DNA of 64,000 nucleotides from Lycocorax pyrrhopterus obiensis (GCA_014706295.1 JACSVZ010000002.1:54970660-55034659); one strand, 5' to 3'. Positions 37,201-51,964 are shown, numbered from the stretch's first letter. Notes: a model not told the origin generated them from the letters alone. Program-made: numbers and translations.

Positions 37201-40200
37201 TTCATCAGCATGCGTCTTTGGGCTACTGCATTTTTTTGCATCTAGCCAAATGAAATTATAAGTGATCAATGTCATTAGTCTGTTTCACAATAATGAATAA
37301 GAAAACATAGAGCCACCAGATGTTCTGATGGGCAACAGGTTGATGGGAGCTGGGAGACTGTGATGGAGGACCTTTGCTTTCAGCCAATTTCACCTTGTCA
37401 GAGAATAAGATCTTTCCCCTTTTGAGACAGCACTTCATGAAGGGGATGCATGACAGGGTGATATTAAAGGCCTTTATGCTATCAATCCCATTTGTTTAAG
37501 GGTATAGCTCTTTTTACCTAGCACAGTCACTCTTTCAACTACTTTTCCAAGGTATTCCGCTTTGTGAAGGAAATTACGTCTCCTTACCTTTATGCATGTA
37601 AGATAAATGACCTCTCTACTCCTTAAAGCTCCTCCTTTCTGGGATGCACGATCCTTTGCTATCACACATTCTGCTCCAAGTTGGGATCTTTGTTTACCAT
37701 AATGGAAAAGATGTAGTAGTAGGAAGAAAAAGAAGTCATGGTTCTTTCCTTTTATTTTGCTAAAATGGAAAACTCCTTCTATTAGCATCATCCTTGCCCT
37801 TGAGAGAAGAAAGAGAAAGCATGGGCCACAACTCTGATGGGCAGCACAGAAAGGGGCCTGGATGCCAAAGTAAGTGTAGAGCATGTCCATATTTTGAACC
37901 TAGATATTTCCCTGGCACTGGAATATCTTGTGTAATCGCCTATCTATTCCCAAAGCCTCACCCATCCACCTCCATTTGCCTTTATTTCTGTTTTGCCCCA
38001 ATCCAATAAGCACCTATTATCGAGACATCAAAGAAAACAATAGCAACTGAATAATGCTAGTATTTGATGCTACAGAACTAAAATTAAATATCTGAAGCAG
38101 GATAAAGCTACAAGATAAATGTCTTCAAAGTCAGAAAAAAAGAATGTTATGGCTTTAACCTGTTTACATGAAAGTATTTTCTCTGGTGGGATAATCAAAG
38201 TTTCAAAGATCTTGTCCTATATAATATCAAATCCTATTACTATTCAGCAGGGGAAAAACTATTCCCTTAAAATCAAGGTACTCTTTAAGAGCTTCCAGCA
38301 TGAAAAAGCTTGTATTGTGTGCACAAGCACACACAGAAAGCATCTCAAAGGGAAATGTTAGCCTCAAATTAATTTCTATCAGATTTGATTGAAAAACTCA
38401 CACATATCTGTCCATTGGAGGTTTGCGACCTGACTCTGACTGACTGGGATTTGGTAATCAAATAGAGACTCCTACAATACGTGTATCAGTTTTGCTGTAG
38501 TCAAGAAATATAGCTGTAAAATGTGCATCATATCAGCAAAATTAGACTAAGCTGATTTTTTGTATGCAGCTTCATTTTTTCATTAACTAAATAAGTGCCC
38601 ATAATTAGAAAAAAAAGCAAAATAAAAATAACTTTTAAATGTTATGGTAATAATATCATACCATGTCTGAACCAATTTGTATACTTGAACAGATTTTTCC
38701 TACAAAGTCATGATTTCTTGTGCACTTGTTGCTGGCCACTATTGCAGCTACCCTAAAAATAGGCAAGACCTCAAACCTTTCTCATGTGGCAAGATCTGAA
38801 AAACTGTGCATTAATCCTTCATTCAATTTCTCAAAGAACTGCTCAGCTTTCTTTTATTTTCTCTCAAATTCTTACTCCTAGAATGTTAACATCTAAAAAA
38901 AGAAATAGTAAAAAAAGTAAAATAAATCCCTTGAGAAAGTGTTCCATTTTTCAACCACATCTAATAAAAGTGAGGTACCCAAATGTAAAGGCAGCAGTTA
39001 CAGATATGTAACTGCACTGCCACATAGTTGACATTACCCTGGATTCAGTCAGACCCCTAGTTGTGCTGGAAGCCTCATGCAGAACTGCAGAAGCATAGCA
39101 CTTTTGACACAATAAACCCATACAGAATCTATGTTTGCTGTTAATCACTGAAAACAGAAATCTCGAATTTTAAGATCATTTATATCAGCACTGCACACCA
39201 TTTTGAACTTTGACCTCATTATATCACTGACTTCATTATCATACTCAAATTCTGAGACAGAACTTCAGATCCAGATTGACACTATTTAACTAAACAGTGG
39301 GAAAAGAAAAGACATTAATCCAAATTAAACTGAGGCAGCTGTGAGAATATCCTATTTGTTGGATCTACTGAAATTTTATTTAGTTTATAACATATTTAAT
39401 TTAAAGTTTCTTTAAAGGCTCTTTAAATGAAAGTTTCAGAAGAAACACCAGTGGGGAATAGGAAACTGAGGGGAGGGAAAAGAAAAAATGAAATATGAAC
39501 TTCAGCAGAATGGCATGTAAAAAGCAGGAAAGCAAAGAAATAGGAGATGGGCAGCTGAACAATTGAAGGAATGGGAGTTGAACAGGAAGAAAAGGGACAA
39601 CAGCCATCATTGGCAATAGAACACAAAAGCTTGGAGACTGAGAGAGAATGTCCAGTTTTCAGAGCTAACAGATGATCATCTCAAGAAAATTCCTTGGTTT
39701 CTTTCAGAACTTCTGTGTTGAGAGTAATGAGTCTGCTAGATCTTATGTCTGTGGAGGTCCAGTTCAGACAAGAGGACCAGCAAGGAACACAAAGGCCTTA
39801 CTCTTGAAAACTGAATGGTAGATACTCAGGACCGGAATGGAGCTAATTTCCCTTATATTATTTCCTCAAAATAATACTCCAAGCTTCTTGGGACACTCTG
39901 GAGACCCTGACTAGTATAACAATAACATCACCTCCCTGCTATCTCTGCCTCCATAATGTAGATCTCCCTTAAAATGTCTTGTTCAAAACTAGCAGAATTA
40001 ACGTCTCCTTTACCCTATTTTTATATATTTTTTCCAGTCTAAAAAAAGGGATAAATGAGAGGAAGAACACCAACATAAGTTCATTTGCAAGCTGAATGAA
40101 AACAGAGAAAAAATTGGAAGAACTGTGGCACCAGCACTGCAGTCAAGCATTCAAGTCTCTAACTGCCTGGGAGTTACCGAAAACTTTCGGTTTCATCCCT

Positions 40201-43200
40201 TATTGCCTCAGTTCATGTGTATTCTTTGAGGCATTTTGATTTCTGTAACATTTTCCATTGTACCTTCCTCTTTTATCTTCTTTATCTACCAACCAGATAA
40301 CACTGTATTTTTAACAGGCATCTCCATTAGGGTATCGACTAAGTGGCTCCCAAGTCCTCTGTCACAAGTCACTGAGACAAGGAGATAGGTAAAGTAGTTA
40401 TTGATGTTTTCTACTGCCTTGGTAGCTGACACTACTTCCAACTATTTTTGGAGGACGAGGAAAAGAGGGAGTATAAAAATAACAGAATAGGGTCACTTCA
40501 GAATCTATGTGCAGGCAACTGCAGCCACTTTCCCGTCCCTCAAAAAATACTGTGGTGAACGAATACAGTTTTCTCGCTATCAGAACTTCACAACTCATCA
40601 CATTCTTTACAAGGGATTGAAGTTGCAACACCTGTGCTTTTGGGGTGATTGATTTTTGAAGAATTATGCTGGATACAACTGACTACCAATAAAGATTAAT
40701 GCTTTCATGGAGTAAGGGAGTCTCAAGGATCAGATTCCAGAGGTATGAGTTAAAGCAGAAGGTATGAGTTAGGCCTCTCAAAACTAAGAAGGGAAGACCA
40801 AAACCATGCATAATGGGGACAACTTGAACAGAGAGTGGTGGTAATCTTGTTGCTTACAAAATGAATTGAAGAAAAGCAAGTGGCATGATCTAATAACATA
40901 GTACAAACACTAAGTGCTACTTTAAAAAAGACCATGTAATTAAATCATGGAAGTTGCTACCACAGGATTTTATGAAAGCCAAAGGTAAAAGTTAATGCGT
41001 ATGCAACACAGTGGTCCTGGTTGCAAAGCCTAACTAAGTTCTTTATTGTAGGAAGTCAAGAGCATCACTTTACATCTACCTTATTTCATTTTACTTTGCT
41101 AAACACTCAGGAGCAACCACTTCTGAAAACACCTGTGATGTGAACTAATACAGCATTTATTATATTCTTCAGGAAGGCAGAATGGCCTACAGACAAATGT
41201 AACTGTGAAGTCTTGCAGTCATTGGTTTCCCTTCATAATTTCAGTTCCATGATACTTTATTGCATGGAAAACCTAAAATTTCATCTAAAAACTTAAGCTT
41301 CAGATACTGGTATGTGAAGAGAAAGCTACAAAGTATGACCTTACTGTTCTGTATGGCCTGAAAAAAATGGGAGAAAGTAATCATATGGACATATCATTTC
41401 TTTAATTTAAGCCAGTCTTATAGTACTGGCTCATGATTTTGAACACTGTTAGGAGTTGCAGTTTTGTTTCTGCTTCAGACTTACCAGTACATAAATATAT
41501 TGCTAAGCAGAACATCATCAGAAAAAAATATAAAACATATTTCTAGCAACTAGTTATATAAAATATTTCACGTTTTCTTTCAGATCTTCAAGTAAGTGCA
41601 GTTGAATTCACTGAATGCTCGCAAGTTCTATGAAAGTCTGGTCTAGGATCTCTTCACGAAGAGCCTTGTGTATAACCATCCTCATGTTACTGTGTACCTT
41701 GAAGACCAACAATCTTACAGAAGGCCAAGAAAAACACAGATATTCAGGGTTAGAACAGAAGCACAGAACTGGTCATTTAGAACTTGTAATGGTCTGGTGG
41801 ACTCACACGCAGGCCGAGGGGCAGGGAGAGGAATCTCTTCCCTTAACAGGTTCTGTAACCTGTGTTGACAGCACTGCTAATATTAGTCCTCTGAAAAACG
41901 GGCTACTAATGACAGATTTTCAAGCACTTCAGCTTCTCCTGGAGCAGAAATGAACTGCTCTGGCTCAGAAAAATTGTTGACTGGAGTAAGCTGCATGGTT
42001 TTTTGTTTGCATTATTTAATGCTTTGGAAGACAAAGAAGACAGCATTGGCATCACTTAAGCAACAACAAGCTGTGGCCCAGATTCAAACAATTTTATGGG
42101 TAATTAAAAAAAAATATCCCAACCTTTGATATTGTAGTAAATAAAGGAGACTACATGGATGATCTTGTCTATATTTTCTGTTCCAGTACTGTCGTCACAG
42201 AAGGGTTAAAAGAAATTGCATCTGTGCAGTCCAAGACACCTGGACTGAAAGGTGGTATTTGTGATCACAGTCAGTGTTGAACCAGTTAAAAGCTTTGAAT
42301 CTAATCATGTCAGTTGTTTGGAGAAGATTTTGCTAATACAAAAGCACAGCAGAACAAGGACAGTAGAATATGTCTTTTGAATTTATATTGCTGTCTTGTC
42401 TGCAGTATTTAAGCATTAGCAAAAAGTCAGCTAAAGCAACAATACAAAACCCAAAAGCAGTAATGAAATTAAAATCACAAAAGTCTTAAAGTGAAAACAT
42501 TAGAACTTTTGTTTTCTAATTCTTACTAGCATTAGTGAAATATATTCATTTTCAATTGCAAGATTTTAAATTTACTGAGTGTAAAATCTATTTTAATGCA
42601 TTTATTTGCTGTACATTTTTTTACTTTTAAGTGAATTTTTTTCGCAATCTATAAGTGACAAGCTTCTATGTTTGCAAGATAAAGTAATTATTTTTATCAA
42701 GAAAAAGGTAAATGGCAGAAAGAAAATTTAAATATCCACTTTTTCCAGGCAGAACAACTATCTCATATAATTGCTTCTTATCTCTGTAACAGTTTAACAG
42801 GATCTTTCAGGCTTATTTTAGTTTTTTACACATTCTAGAATCAGGTTAGAAGTCGCAGAAAACACCATTATCGGCACTGCTCCAGTTCTGCAATTAATAT
42901 TGAGTATTCTAAGGTGAAAAAAGGATTATAAAATGGAGGCCCGAAGTCAAATTGCCAATGGTTCAATATTTCCTATAGCCACTTCAGAAGATTAATCATG
43001 ATCTTTTTCATCCTTTGAAAAATAACCATGTTTTAATTCTAAAAATATCTTAGTTTCAGTGGCTACCAAGGTTGCTTCCATAACATAATAGTGAATTTGA
43101 TTTAATAACTTCTCATTTTCAAAATCAGAAATTTGGCTTTACTCTTTTTTTTTCCACTCAAATGTGGTCTCCTTGTTCCTATGTTTCATGAAGCTCGCTG

Positions 43201-46200
43201 AGAAATTCTTGCAAGGAAAGAATATGGATCTCCTGCTCTTCTGAAAAGAAGAGAAAGCATTTCTCTGGTTTATGGGAACAGTATTTCCCCACAGTTCTTC
43301 TGCTTCCTGAGCAATGCGGTAGGGGCTTATGCCTCAGCAAAACATACTTTATTCAACATATGATGCCATCATCTCACCTGCTGACAAAAGCCAACAGAGC
43401 TGGCTTGATGTAGAGCACAACAGATGGAGCACAGACTGCTGCCTACAGTTGCCAGGACTGTGGTCTGGTTTTGTTGTGACTGAACAGCAAAATAGAGTCC
43501 TTAGTTTAGGAATCTATCTATAAATTGCTGAGATTTATGGGTAAAGAGTTCTGTAGAAATGCCTCTAGATTAATAATAGTGTTATTTTAATTCAAATGCC
43601 ATTAGCTACCATCTGTTTACATAATTCACCTGCACTGCAATGCTAGTCTAGTGAGACTCTCTGCTACTCAGTATTGCTGCAGAGCTGTTCCTTCTGTCCA
43701 ATCTAAAATATCAAAAGAGCAAAGTGATGAGGCACCAGAAAAAATTTTATTATAAATTAACTGATGAGGCATACATTTCAAAAGTGTGTTTCTGTAAACT
43801 GTAGTACTACTTCTATGCAGGAAAGCTTAAATTGCATTTTGAAATGGTGGAGAAAGAATGCAATTTTAAAATTTAATTCTCAAGACCTAATCCCATTGCA
43901 TTTGGAATTTTTGAGTGGAAGAAGAGCAGAAGGGAGCCACACAAATAAAAAAAATTAATTAAAATTTTACTGTTTTCAGAGTTTGTTTTACATAGGTTAA
44001 AAACCTAATGAGATAAAACATTAGTCAGAGTGAAACTAGATAGGAATTTTTTCTATTGACTTCAATGGACTTTAAATCAGACCCAAAGAAAAGACCCATC
44101 TTGCCAGTCCTACTTGACTAACAAGTATAAAAAATAATACTACTGCATGATACAGAAATAGGGTAGAAATTCTGGTCCTTGATCAACAAAAGCACAAACC
44201 CTCCCAGACTTTTGCATCTGACTTTCTCTGTGCTCCAGGATAGATATCTGGTGCATTTCACTCTGCAGCCTAGTCCTTCCTGCAGTTATCAGACTTTAGT
44301 TAGAAGTGGGTGGAGGGAAGGGGTCCAAAGTGTCAGAAGTTCAGGTGAGAAAGAGGCAGACTGAGTGCCTCAGCCAGCCAGTAGATGGAGGAGCTTTCTG
44401 CCTTCAGCTCTGAGCAGGGCAAACAGAAACACATCTGGAAGCTCTACTAACCTGTGGATTTGTCTATATACTCTTAGGATGTTTAAACCAGAACACAAAT
44501 ACTGAAGAATATTTGGTTATAGCAGAAAGATTTTCTTGGGCTAGAAAGCCTCCCCATCCCCTCTCCTCAACCTCCTTTGCATACACAATTTTCTTCTAGC
44601 GATAAAAGGATATATCAGTATAGAGCTTTTTAGAATAGCTACTCTGTAACACCTATTTCAGAAAATACCTAAATTTAGAAAAACCATAAGGATGTCTCCC
44701 TGTGAGGCCTGACTCTGTGAGGTGGCAATGTTCCTTAACTGCTCAGCATGTCAAAAGGAGGCTCTTCATATGCGTCTGCATTGCTCAGTCTCTGGTTAAT
44801 GTACAACCAAGACCCAGAAACCGCCTATAATTCCTGAGAAGCTGAAAGAACAGAAGCTTCCTGTGGTCCTGTATTAACGCTTCAGAGGAAAAAGCTGCAG
44901 GTGGATGTTCACTCATTGCAGATTCTCATTCTTCAGCATGTGCCTGTATCAGTTATCCTAAATACCTCTGTTATCTGGAGATTTCCTGCTATTAAACTTG
45001 ACCTTGGAAGGTACTTTGTACATTGTTTTGCTTGAAAGAAAGGTCTTAGAAGAAAACAGATGCTAATCTCAGTAAGCTTGTATCTTAGGTATTCATTCAC
45101 TAGCAGACATGATTTTGTGCTTTTAATAAAACTTTCAGAAGACCATACTGGTGTTTATTATGCATTGTTGTGATCAGTTTGATACTAGAAATAGCAGCAA
45201 GAAGGATGCAGCAGAAAAACAGGAAAAAAAGCAATCTTTATCTGTTAATCATCATGACTATAGCTATAATGGAACCAGTGCCCACCTGACTAACATAACC
45301 ATGTGTATTCAGCAGATGCAGTACAAGTGGAAGAGTGTGTAACAGATAATTAAAAGCCAGGGTTTGCTGGGGTAGTGCTGCACAGTGCCCTGGGAGCCTT
45401 AAACCTTCCTAATGCTAAGGGCCTTCCACCCAACCCGTGTTTATTACAAGATCAGAAACCTAATTTTTGAGCCATTAACCATGATGTGCATGTGCTGTCA
45501 TTATTGCAGAGAAGTGAATCTGGCATGTGATATGCAAAGCATGGTAAGAAGGATACTGAAATAAGCATTGTTTTGTAAATTTTAGGAGGGTAAGGTTCAC
45601 TAAGATACCTGTTGACATCCCATGAAATGTTTTGTCATCCCTTTACCTGCCTGGAAGAACCTATTCCACTAGAGATTTAATTATATATTTAGGAAACAAG
45701 ATCTGTCATTATTAGTTTTCTTCTGTTCAATCCAATGAAGTGTTCAACATACCATGAACAAGAATAATACTGTACATTTAGATAACGAAGTTATTCTGCC
45801 CCTGACATTAACACTAGAGATACTTTCTTCCTCCCAGATTACTTATTCAATCTCTAAAAAATTAAGTAACTTTAAGGACCTGTAGAATGAAAAATTAATC
45901 CACTGAACATTTTATTCTCTTTTGTTCTGATGCAACATTGGTTGAAATTGATGGGAATGTTTCTAGTACTTTTAACAGCATTGGATACTGTTCTTAAACA
46001 TAGGAAAAAGTGCCAAAATCTTAAATAAGAACAATTTTGAAACAAGAATTTGAAGTAGACAGGGTTAGTCCTTAGTCTGAACAGCCTCAACTTGTACAGG
46101 AGTTTAGATAGAAAGTTGGAATATCAAATTCTTCCCTGCAGTGCCAGCAACTTCCCCCATCAATTCAGATCTCACAAAAAAGAATGTAGGCTTATATCAA

Positions 46201-47533
46201 TTAAGCATATATTTTAAAGCAAGATTGTTCAGTTTGGAGAAGTTCCCAAATTAATAAAATAATTTTTTTTTAAAAATTAAACAGGAGAAAAATAGTATTT
46301 ATGCTAGGAAAGGACACATAGGATCAAGTCCAGTCTCATGATATACTACTATATCATGTATTCCTACTTATTTATTCATCTTTATTGTACTACAACCAGT
46401 TTTCTGGATTTAGCTTGATCACTAATTATAAATGGGTCCAATGAAGTTAAGAACATGACTCTTATTTAAAAGTATTTATGAATGAGATGGGGAATGGGCT
46501 TCTATCTACTTTTACATGAGTCTATCTACAACATGAGTTGTAAGTTTGTGATATAGGCTCAACTAAAATTGTGCACCCAAACTCATGTGGCATAGAGTGC
46601 ACTGTGTAAGAGGATTGAAAGGCAGAGTTCACAGAGAACTTTTGATAATGTGGGAGCAGGATGCGAGAGAACACTGAAATTTTACAAGCATACTGGAATT
46701 GAGCCCAGTAATCAGGCAAGAGTTGTCCAAGTTTCTCCAAATAAGAGGGGTGACAGACATAGAGAAGGAAGCAATCATGATTTGCCATTTATTATTAAAT
46801 CTTGCTTTCAGCTTGGTAATCAAGGAAAAAAGATAGCAACAGATATTTTATTGTAGAGTTTTTCAATAGCATCAGCAGTTTCAAACACAGTGTTCATCAT
46901 CCTGTTCTGGCCAGAGCTCAAGAAACACTAAAATATCTAAGGCTCTATTTTGATGTACAGTCTACATCTGGTTAGAAGGTATACATTCAAACCCGTTGAC
47001 CCGTATTAGATCTGGGCTCCAAAAAAAATAGCATTGAGCTAATTCCAACAGATACCCAACAGTCAAAGGCCTGATGGAGACAAACCAGAGTTTTGGACTC
47101 CTAAGACTTTAATCTGTTTTGTGATACAAAATAATGATCTCGCAGAGAAAAGTCTTCTGGAGAATTACTAGCTGGCATAAGGGTTTTTAAATATAAAGCA
47201 CTTTTTATATTATTTGCATATTTTCTATTCTAAAAATGAAGAAAAATAAGAAAATTGAAAAGTTAAATTATTTTACATCACATGGAGTTTAATAAATTTT
47301 AAAGTTTCCAGCAATCACCAGGCTTCTGAAGTGGTCAAGAAAGATAGATAAATGTCCCTATCATACTAATCTCATTTATCAGATACCTGAACTGAAATTT
47401 AAAGAAGCCAAGTGGCATATACAAGATATAAAACATATGGCATAGCAAGAACAGAATGTGTGTTTCCTGATCTTTAACCAGCGTGTGGATATTCCTGCTT
47501 TGCCAACAGCTAATTCTTTTCACTCCCAATTAC
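34225..47533. other. Long AT-rich intergenic stretch, no gene recognised
   Basis: About 13 kb of mostly unique DNA with no CpG island, exon, RNA gene or clear transposon. Two stretches look less degenerate than their surroundings and carry homeodomain-type TAATTA/TTAATTA words: 34,640-34,960 and 45,340-45,560. They are candidates for conserved regulatory DNA, on appearance only. A 112-codon ORF at 41,615-41,953 (+) has no recognisable domain. Confidence 0.45.
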
Positions 47534-47570
<37 letters not shown>

Positions 47571-47574
47571 TACA
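47534..47574. repeat. Compound (TA)n(CA)n microsatellite
   Basis: About 12 TA steps followed by about 6 CA steps without interruption. Likely polymorphic in length. Confidence 0.95.
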
Positions 47575-48594
47575 TCCCAAGAACCCGATACATCACTAAA
47601 AAATGTACTGAAGACAAGTAATGCCCTATCACAGCTAATAACCTTTGAAAGTTTTAATGTGAACAATAGCATGTGTCTGTTCTGCAGATTTTTCATTAAA
47701 GTACATAGACCAATCTTGAAGAAAAAAAAAGATATTTGAGGAAGTAATAACCCAGAGGTTAAAAAAATATTGATTAGGAAAAAATGCTTTCTTCATAAAG
47801 ATAATATTTCTATTTTAGCAAAAAGAAAGTGTTTATTCTCCAGAAAAAAAAAAAAGAAAACAAAGTATGTTCTTACAGCACACATTTCATTTGTTGCGAG
47901 CTTTGTTGAATAATGAGCATTCATCTTACAACCTTCTCTCACATTACCTATCACACTAAAAGATTTAAAATTCTTCTGGAAAGTCTGTGCCATTTCATTT
48001 ATTACGTGGGAAAAAAATTAAACATCAACTTTTTAATACTTTTTTTTTCTTTTTTTTTTTTTTTTTTGCAATATAACTACCTGCCCTTTGGTGTCTAATA
48101 CCTTCTTAGAAGATACGACCTGGTAAATTTAGTATGGATTACCACAGACTTATTCACTTCTAATGAGACATAGTTTCTCCTGATCTTTTTCATCTACCTT
48201 CAGAAAAGAAAGATAAAAAAAAAACAGAGCTTGTTTCTGTCAGAGTTCGTTCTTTGGTGTCAGGGAAACATGCTGGGGCTTTTCCTTCTCTGTCTTCTAA
48301 GTTTTCACCTTGATCTTATAAAATATTACAAATAATCCAAATGCATATATCATTCTGCTGTTTTCTAAATTCAAACTGAATAGTCAAATAGTCAAAGATA
48401 ATGATTACTTGAAAATATATTTTTCCATCTTTGAGAAATGCATTTGGTGGTACATTTCCAAATTTCAGGAGTCTGATGGGTGACTTGCAGACTAAGGCAA
48501 ATGCAAATTAAGATAGCTGAATCAAGGGCCTTCTGAGGACTTCAAAGGGCTTTGGAAAGAGCCTCAAGTTTTTAGGACATTTCATCATAGATAT
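47575..48594. other. AT-rich intergenic DNA with a poly-T run
   Basis: Contains a T-rich run at 48,041-48,067 interrupted by a single C. No gene seen. Confidence 0.55.
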
Positions 48595-48715
48595 CAAAAT
48601 ACTTCACAACAATCAGTACATTTCATTACTTCTATTTCATTGATGGGGAAACTGATGTATAAACAGTGAAACAATTCTCTTCCTATCATTTAGTGACTCT
48701 GTGGCACATCACAGG
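48595..48715 (-). repeat. MIR-like SINE relic
   Basis: On the + strand it follows the reverse complement of the MIR core: ACTTCACAACAATCAGTACATT, then TTCATTGATGGGGAAACTGA and a diverged GTGACTCTGTGGCAC. These correspond to MIR words AGCGCTTTACA..., CATTTTACAGATGAGGAAACTGAG and GTGACTTGCCCAAGG. The identification is by eye and the copy is very diverged, as expected for an element older than the bird-mammal split. Confidence 0.5.
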
Positions 48716-49584
48716 ATAACAGTCAGCTCCCATTACTTTCCCATTCTGCCATCTCAATCAAATCTTCTCACAGAGATGACCTTAGAAAATAATAGTTAGG
48801 CTTGTTACTCCAGTAATTCTGCTCCCCAAATGACTAAAGTCTGAATCAACATGTTATGTATCACTTGACAGAGGAGATCTGTATACTGATCCTTCAGAAC
48901 TAGTGCTAGATGTATTAGCAAACCTCCAAAATCCCAGTGTGCTGTACCTGCCACCACCAACTCTCGTCGTGGCAGTTCACTTGCATCTTTTCCTACAACC
49001 CTTTGATCCTCCTCATCTCTTACTAATACCAGCTACTTCAAGGGTTAGACAGAATTCAAATGAGATCTCATGTTGATTTAGAAGTCTGTTTTTTCAGACA
49101 GAAATTGTATCTTCTCAACTATGTTCAAAAATAAGTAGTATGCTGTTGTCACCACCATAATATAAATGACTAATTATAATAAGGAGCTGGATGCTTATAA
49201 AATAAATAACAAGAGTTACGAGTGCTCCTGTCCTGTTTCTACTAAATCATATAATCTGGTTTAAATGTTGGGGGCTGGACTGTCTGCATGATATTAAATA
49301 GTTAAAGGGAAGGCCTTACACTTTGTCATGGAGGAGAATTCTTAATAGCTGCTGCTTAACACATGCCATGAGAAAAGACGCTTGTGAGTGCCCATTAGAT
49401 AAGCAACAGCAGTTAATTAATAAATGCTATTCTCAAGTGATTCACAAACAATGAAGCAACCAAAAAGAGCCAGGATAGCTCTAGTCTTCTTGAAAGCAGG
49501 AGAAAAAAATCAGTATTTGCTCAATGAAAAAAGGCTATACTTGAAGCAGTCCATCAAAGGTGGAAAAGCTGCCCTGTAACGAAA

Positions 49585-49680
49585 GCATAATGCTGGGAAT
49601 CAGGAGACAGATATTTCCTTTTTAAATTGCTTAAATTGCCTCAGTTTTTTCACTTGAAAAATGGGAATTTGGTCCTCATG
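49585..49680 (+). repeat. MIR-like SINE relic, opposite orientation
   Basis: Reads AATGCTGGGAATCAGGAGACAG, then a gap, then GCCTCAGTTTTTTCACTTGAAAAATGGGAAT, corresponding to the MIR sense words around TGGGAGTCAGGAGACC and CCTCAGTTTCCTCATCTGTAAAATGGG. About 900 bp from the other relic and oppositely oriented. By-eye identification; ends approximate. Confidence 0.6.
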
Positions 49681-51964
49681 GATGCTCCATGAACAAAACA
49701 GATAACAGTTTTCAAGCACTATGGGCATTTCCTGGCTTGTCAGTGAACACTGTGGAGAGCACTGTTGCTGGTGACCTGTCACTATCACTACTGACAACAA
49801 TCCAGACACAGATGAAACTGAGGCTACTTCATAGCACCGTACTATAAACATCTACTTAATTTAAGTGGGAAGGTGAGGAATGGCATTCTGCTGCTGCAAT
49901 GCACACTTAGCGTGCGATGGGCAGACAGCCCTTTGATATCCAACCCAAGAGCACATGAAAGTGTTATTACCCACAAAATACCTCCTTGGGAGCTAAAGTA
50001 TGAGAAGAATAATAAAAAACTTATTTCAAATTAAAAAACAATGGCTTTTTGGAAGGATATCCTATTATTGCCATGTGGCAGATGTACTTACCCACATCCA
50101 TTGTTGAGAGTGATTATCTTATTAACATTTGTATACTACAAACGCATGGCATAAGAATGCTGTGTAGGAACACTGTTAAAAGCTATGTGGCCTATTTTAT
50201 ATGAAATAATATTTTAAGACTTCTGGAGGTGAATCACTTCTTTAGTAGGGACTTTAGCAGGACTGCTAAAATTCATTAGTTTTTTTTCCGTGTAACAGGT
50301 TGGTGGATTGTACAGCATTTTTAAAATCCACAGGTTTTGGATAATTCAATAGCCTGACATCTAAATTTGCTGAAATATGCTAATACATCACCAGACAGAG
50401 GCCTCCAGTACTACCCCAGAAGGCTTTGTGCCTTTGCATGCTTCTTTGTGTCTCCTTTCTGGACATGAAAAATCTCAGCATAATGCAAGACACGCACCTC
50501 ACAGACAGAACAACTATCTATGCATCATTTCAGGTACTTAAAACTATAAATTCAGAAGAAGGCAATACCTCAAGACAGGCTATAGCAACCACCTTGAGAA
50601 TGGGGATTCTCTTGGTGGTGCAACCTGTAACAAGAATATAGATAGAAATGTTTTGATAATTCAGTAATGACAAGGACTCCATTATGCCAGTTGATCATAA
50701 TGACCATGAAAAACAGTTCTATTGAAGTCCCATCATAAGACAGATAATGTATAAGAATTATCTAAACCTAGACTGAAGTTCTAGAACTTAGGATACTGGA
50801 TTTTCAATTTCAAATTGCAGAAATTTTGATAAAACTATAAAATCCTAGAGTCAAGATTTGGGGTCCTCCCTAATATCTCTTTTCTTTTAAGAACTGGTCT
50901 CACTTATAGACAGCAGTTCTCAATAGATAGGAAGGAAGTAAAATTGCTAAAAACCAACAAAACTTAATATGAACATGGAGATTAAATTTAAGATTTCTCT
51001 TGAGACTCTTGGACCAAACACTATATTAAGGTTGCTCTAATCATTACGTGTCAATTTTAAATTTGATCAAATCTGAGTGCTTTCTTTGATGAGAATGCTA
51101 ATTACTCAACTTACATTTATGTTTGACAATGGAATGTGATTCTAACTGAAAACAAATGGTACTGCTGCTTTAAAAGAAAGAAACTAAGGAATACCAGCTT
51201 AGAGGAGCACATAAATGGGAAGTGGGAACTCTTAAAAGAATAATAGGGATTCTACAACAAGACATAAAATATCCTTGAGGAAAACATGCAACCATCCATT
51301 TTAGGTTTATATATACCTATAGACTTTCATCTTTATATTTTGTTTCAAAGAGAAAAAAATCAGTGGCAGTAACTTAAATTTGGAAATTTGGGAATGAAAA
51401 CCTACGAACCACAAGAAAAAACAGATGGAGCACAAAAAAGAAAAGAAGTCAATGTTAGAAGAATTAAAGACAAGGAGTATTTTGACTATTAGGAAGGAGA
51501 AGGAATCTCCTAAGTGGAATGCCAGCTGAAAATGGTAGAGTTGTTCACAACAATAACATAAATATAAAAGGAGTGAGTATGTTTCATTAGTTTAAATTAA
51601 TAGAGGCATGTCCCACCAAGCAAGTTAAAAGAGATGGTAACAAATTTGAGGTATAGCAAACAACAGTCACAAAAAATTATTTGTAGGATGTAAAACATCT
51701 TTTGTGAAACAATCAATGCATCTTTTTATTTAAATAACAAATAACTAAGAAACTATTTCATGTTAGACTACAAGTAGCTACATGGCGAACAGAAATCTTT
51801 GAATACAGAATTTTCAGAAGTTGCTGGCATGGTTCCATGGTGCACATAATGGAGGGATTCAAAGCTGAGATAAGAAAAATTTTAATTTGACATAGGTATA
51901 AGAAAAAACCAGTATGTACCACGTCCTGCATTTTTAGACTGAAAGCTTGCTTATCAAAACTGGT
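49681..51964. other. AT-rich intergenic DNA, no gene seen
   Basis: Unique-looking sequence with no gene or clear transposon; parts of 51,560-51,960 might extend the ancient LINE that follows. Confidence 0.45.

Noticed and set aside
41615..41953. 112-codon frame as a small secreted protein
   Set aside because: The start is only weakly signal-like, no family or conserved pattern is visible, and it lies in unique DNA without promoter features.
47534..47574. Compound TA/CA repeat as an array or origin-like element
   Set aside because: It is an ordinary microsatellite with no flanking repeats or associated genes.
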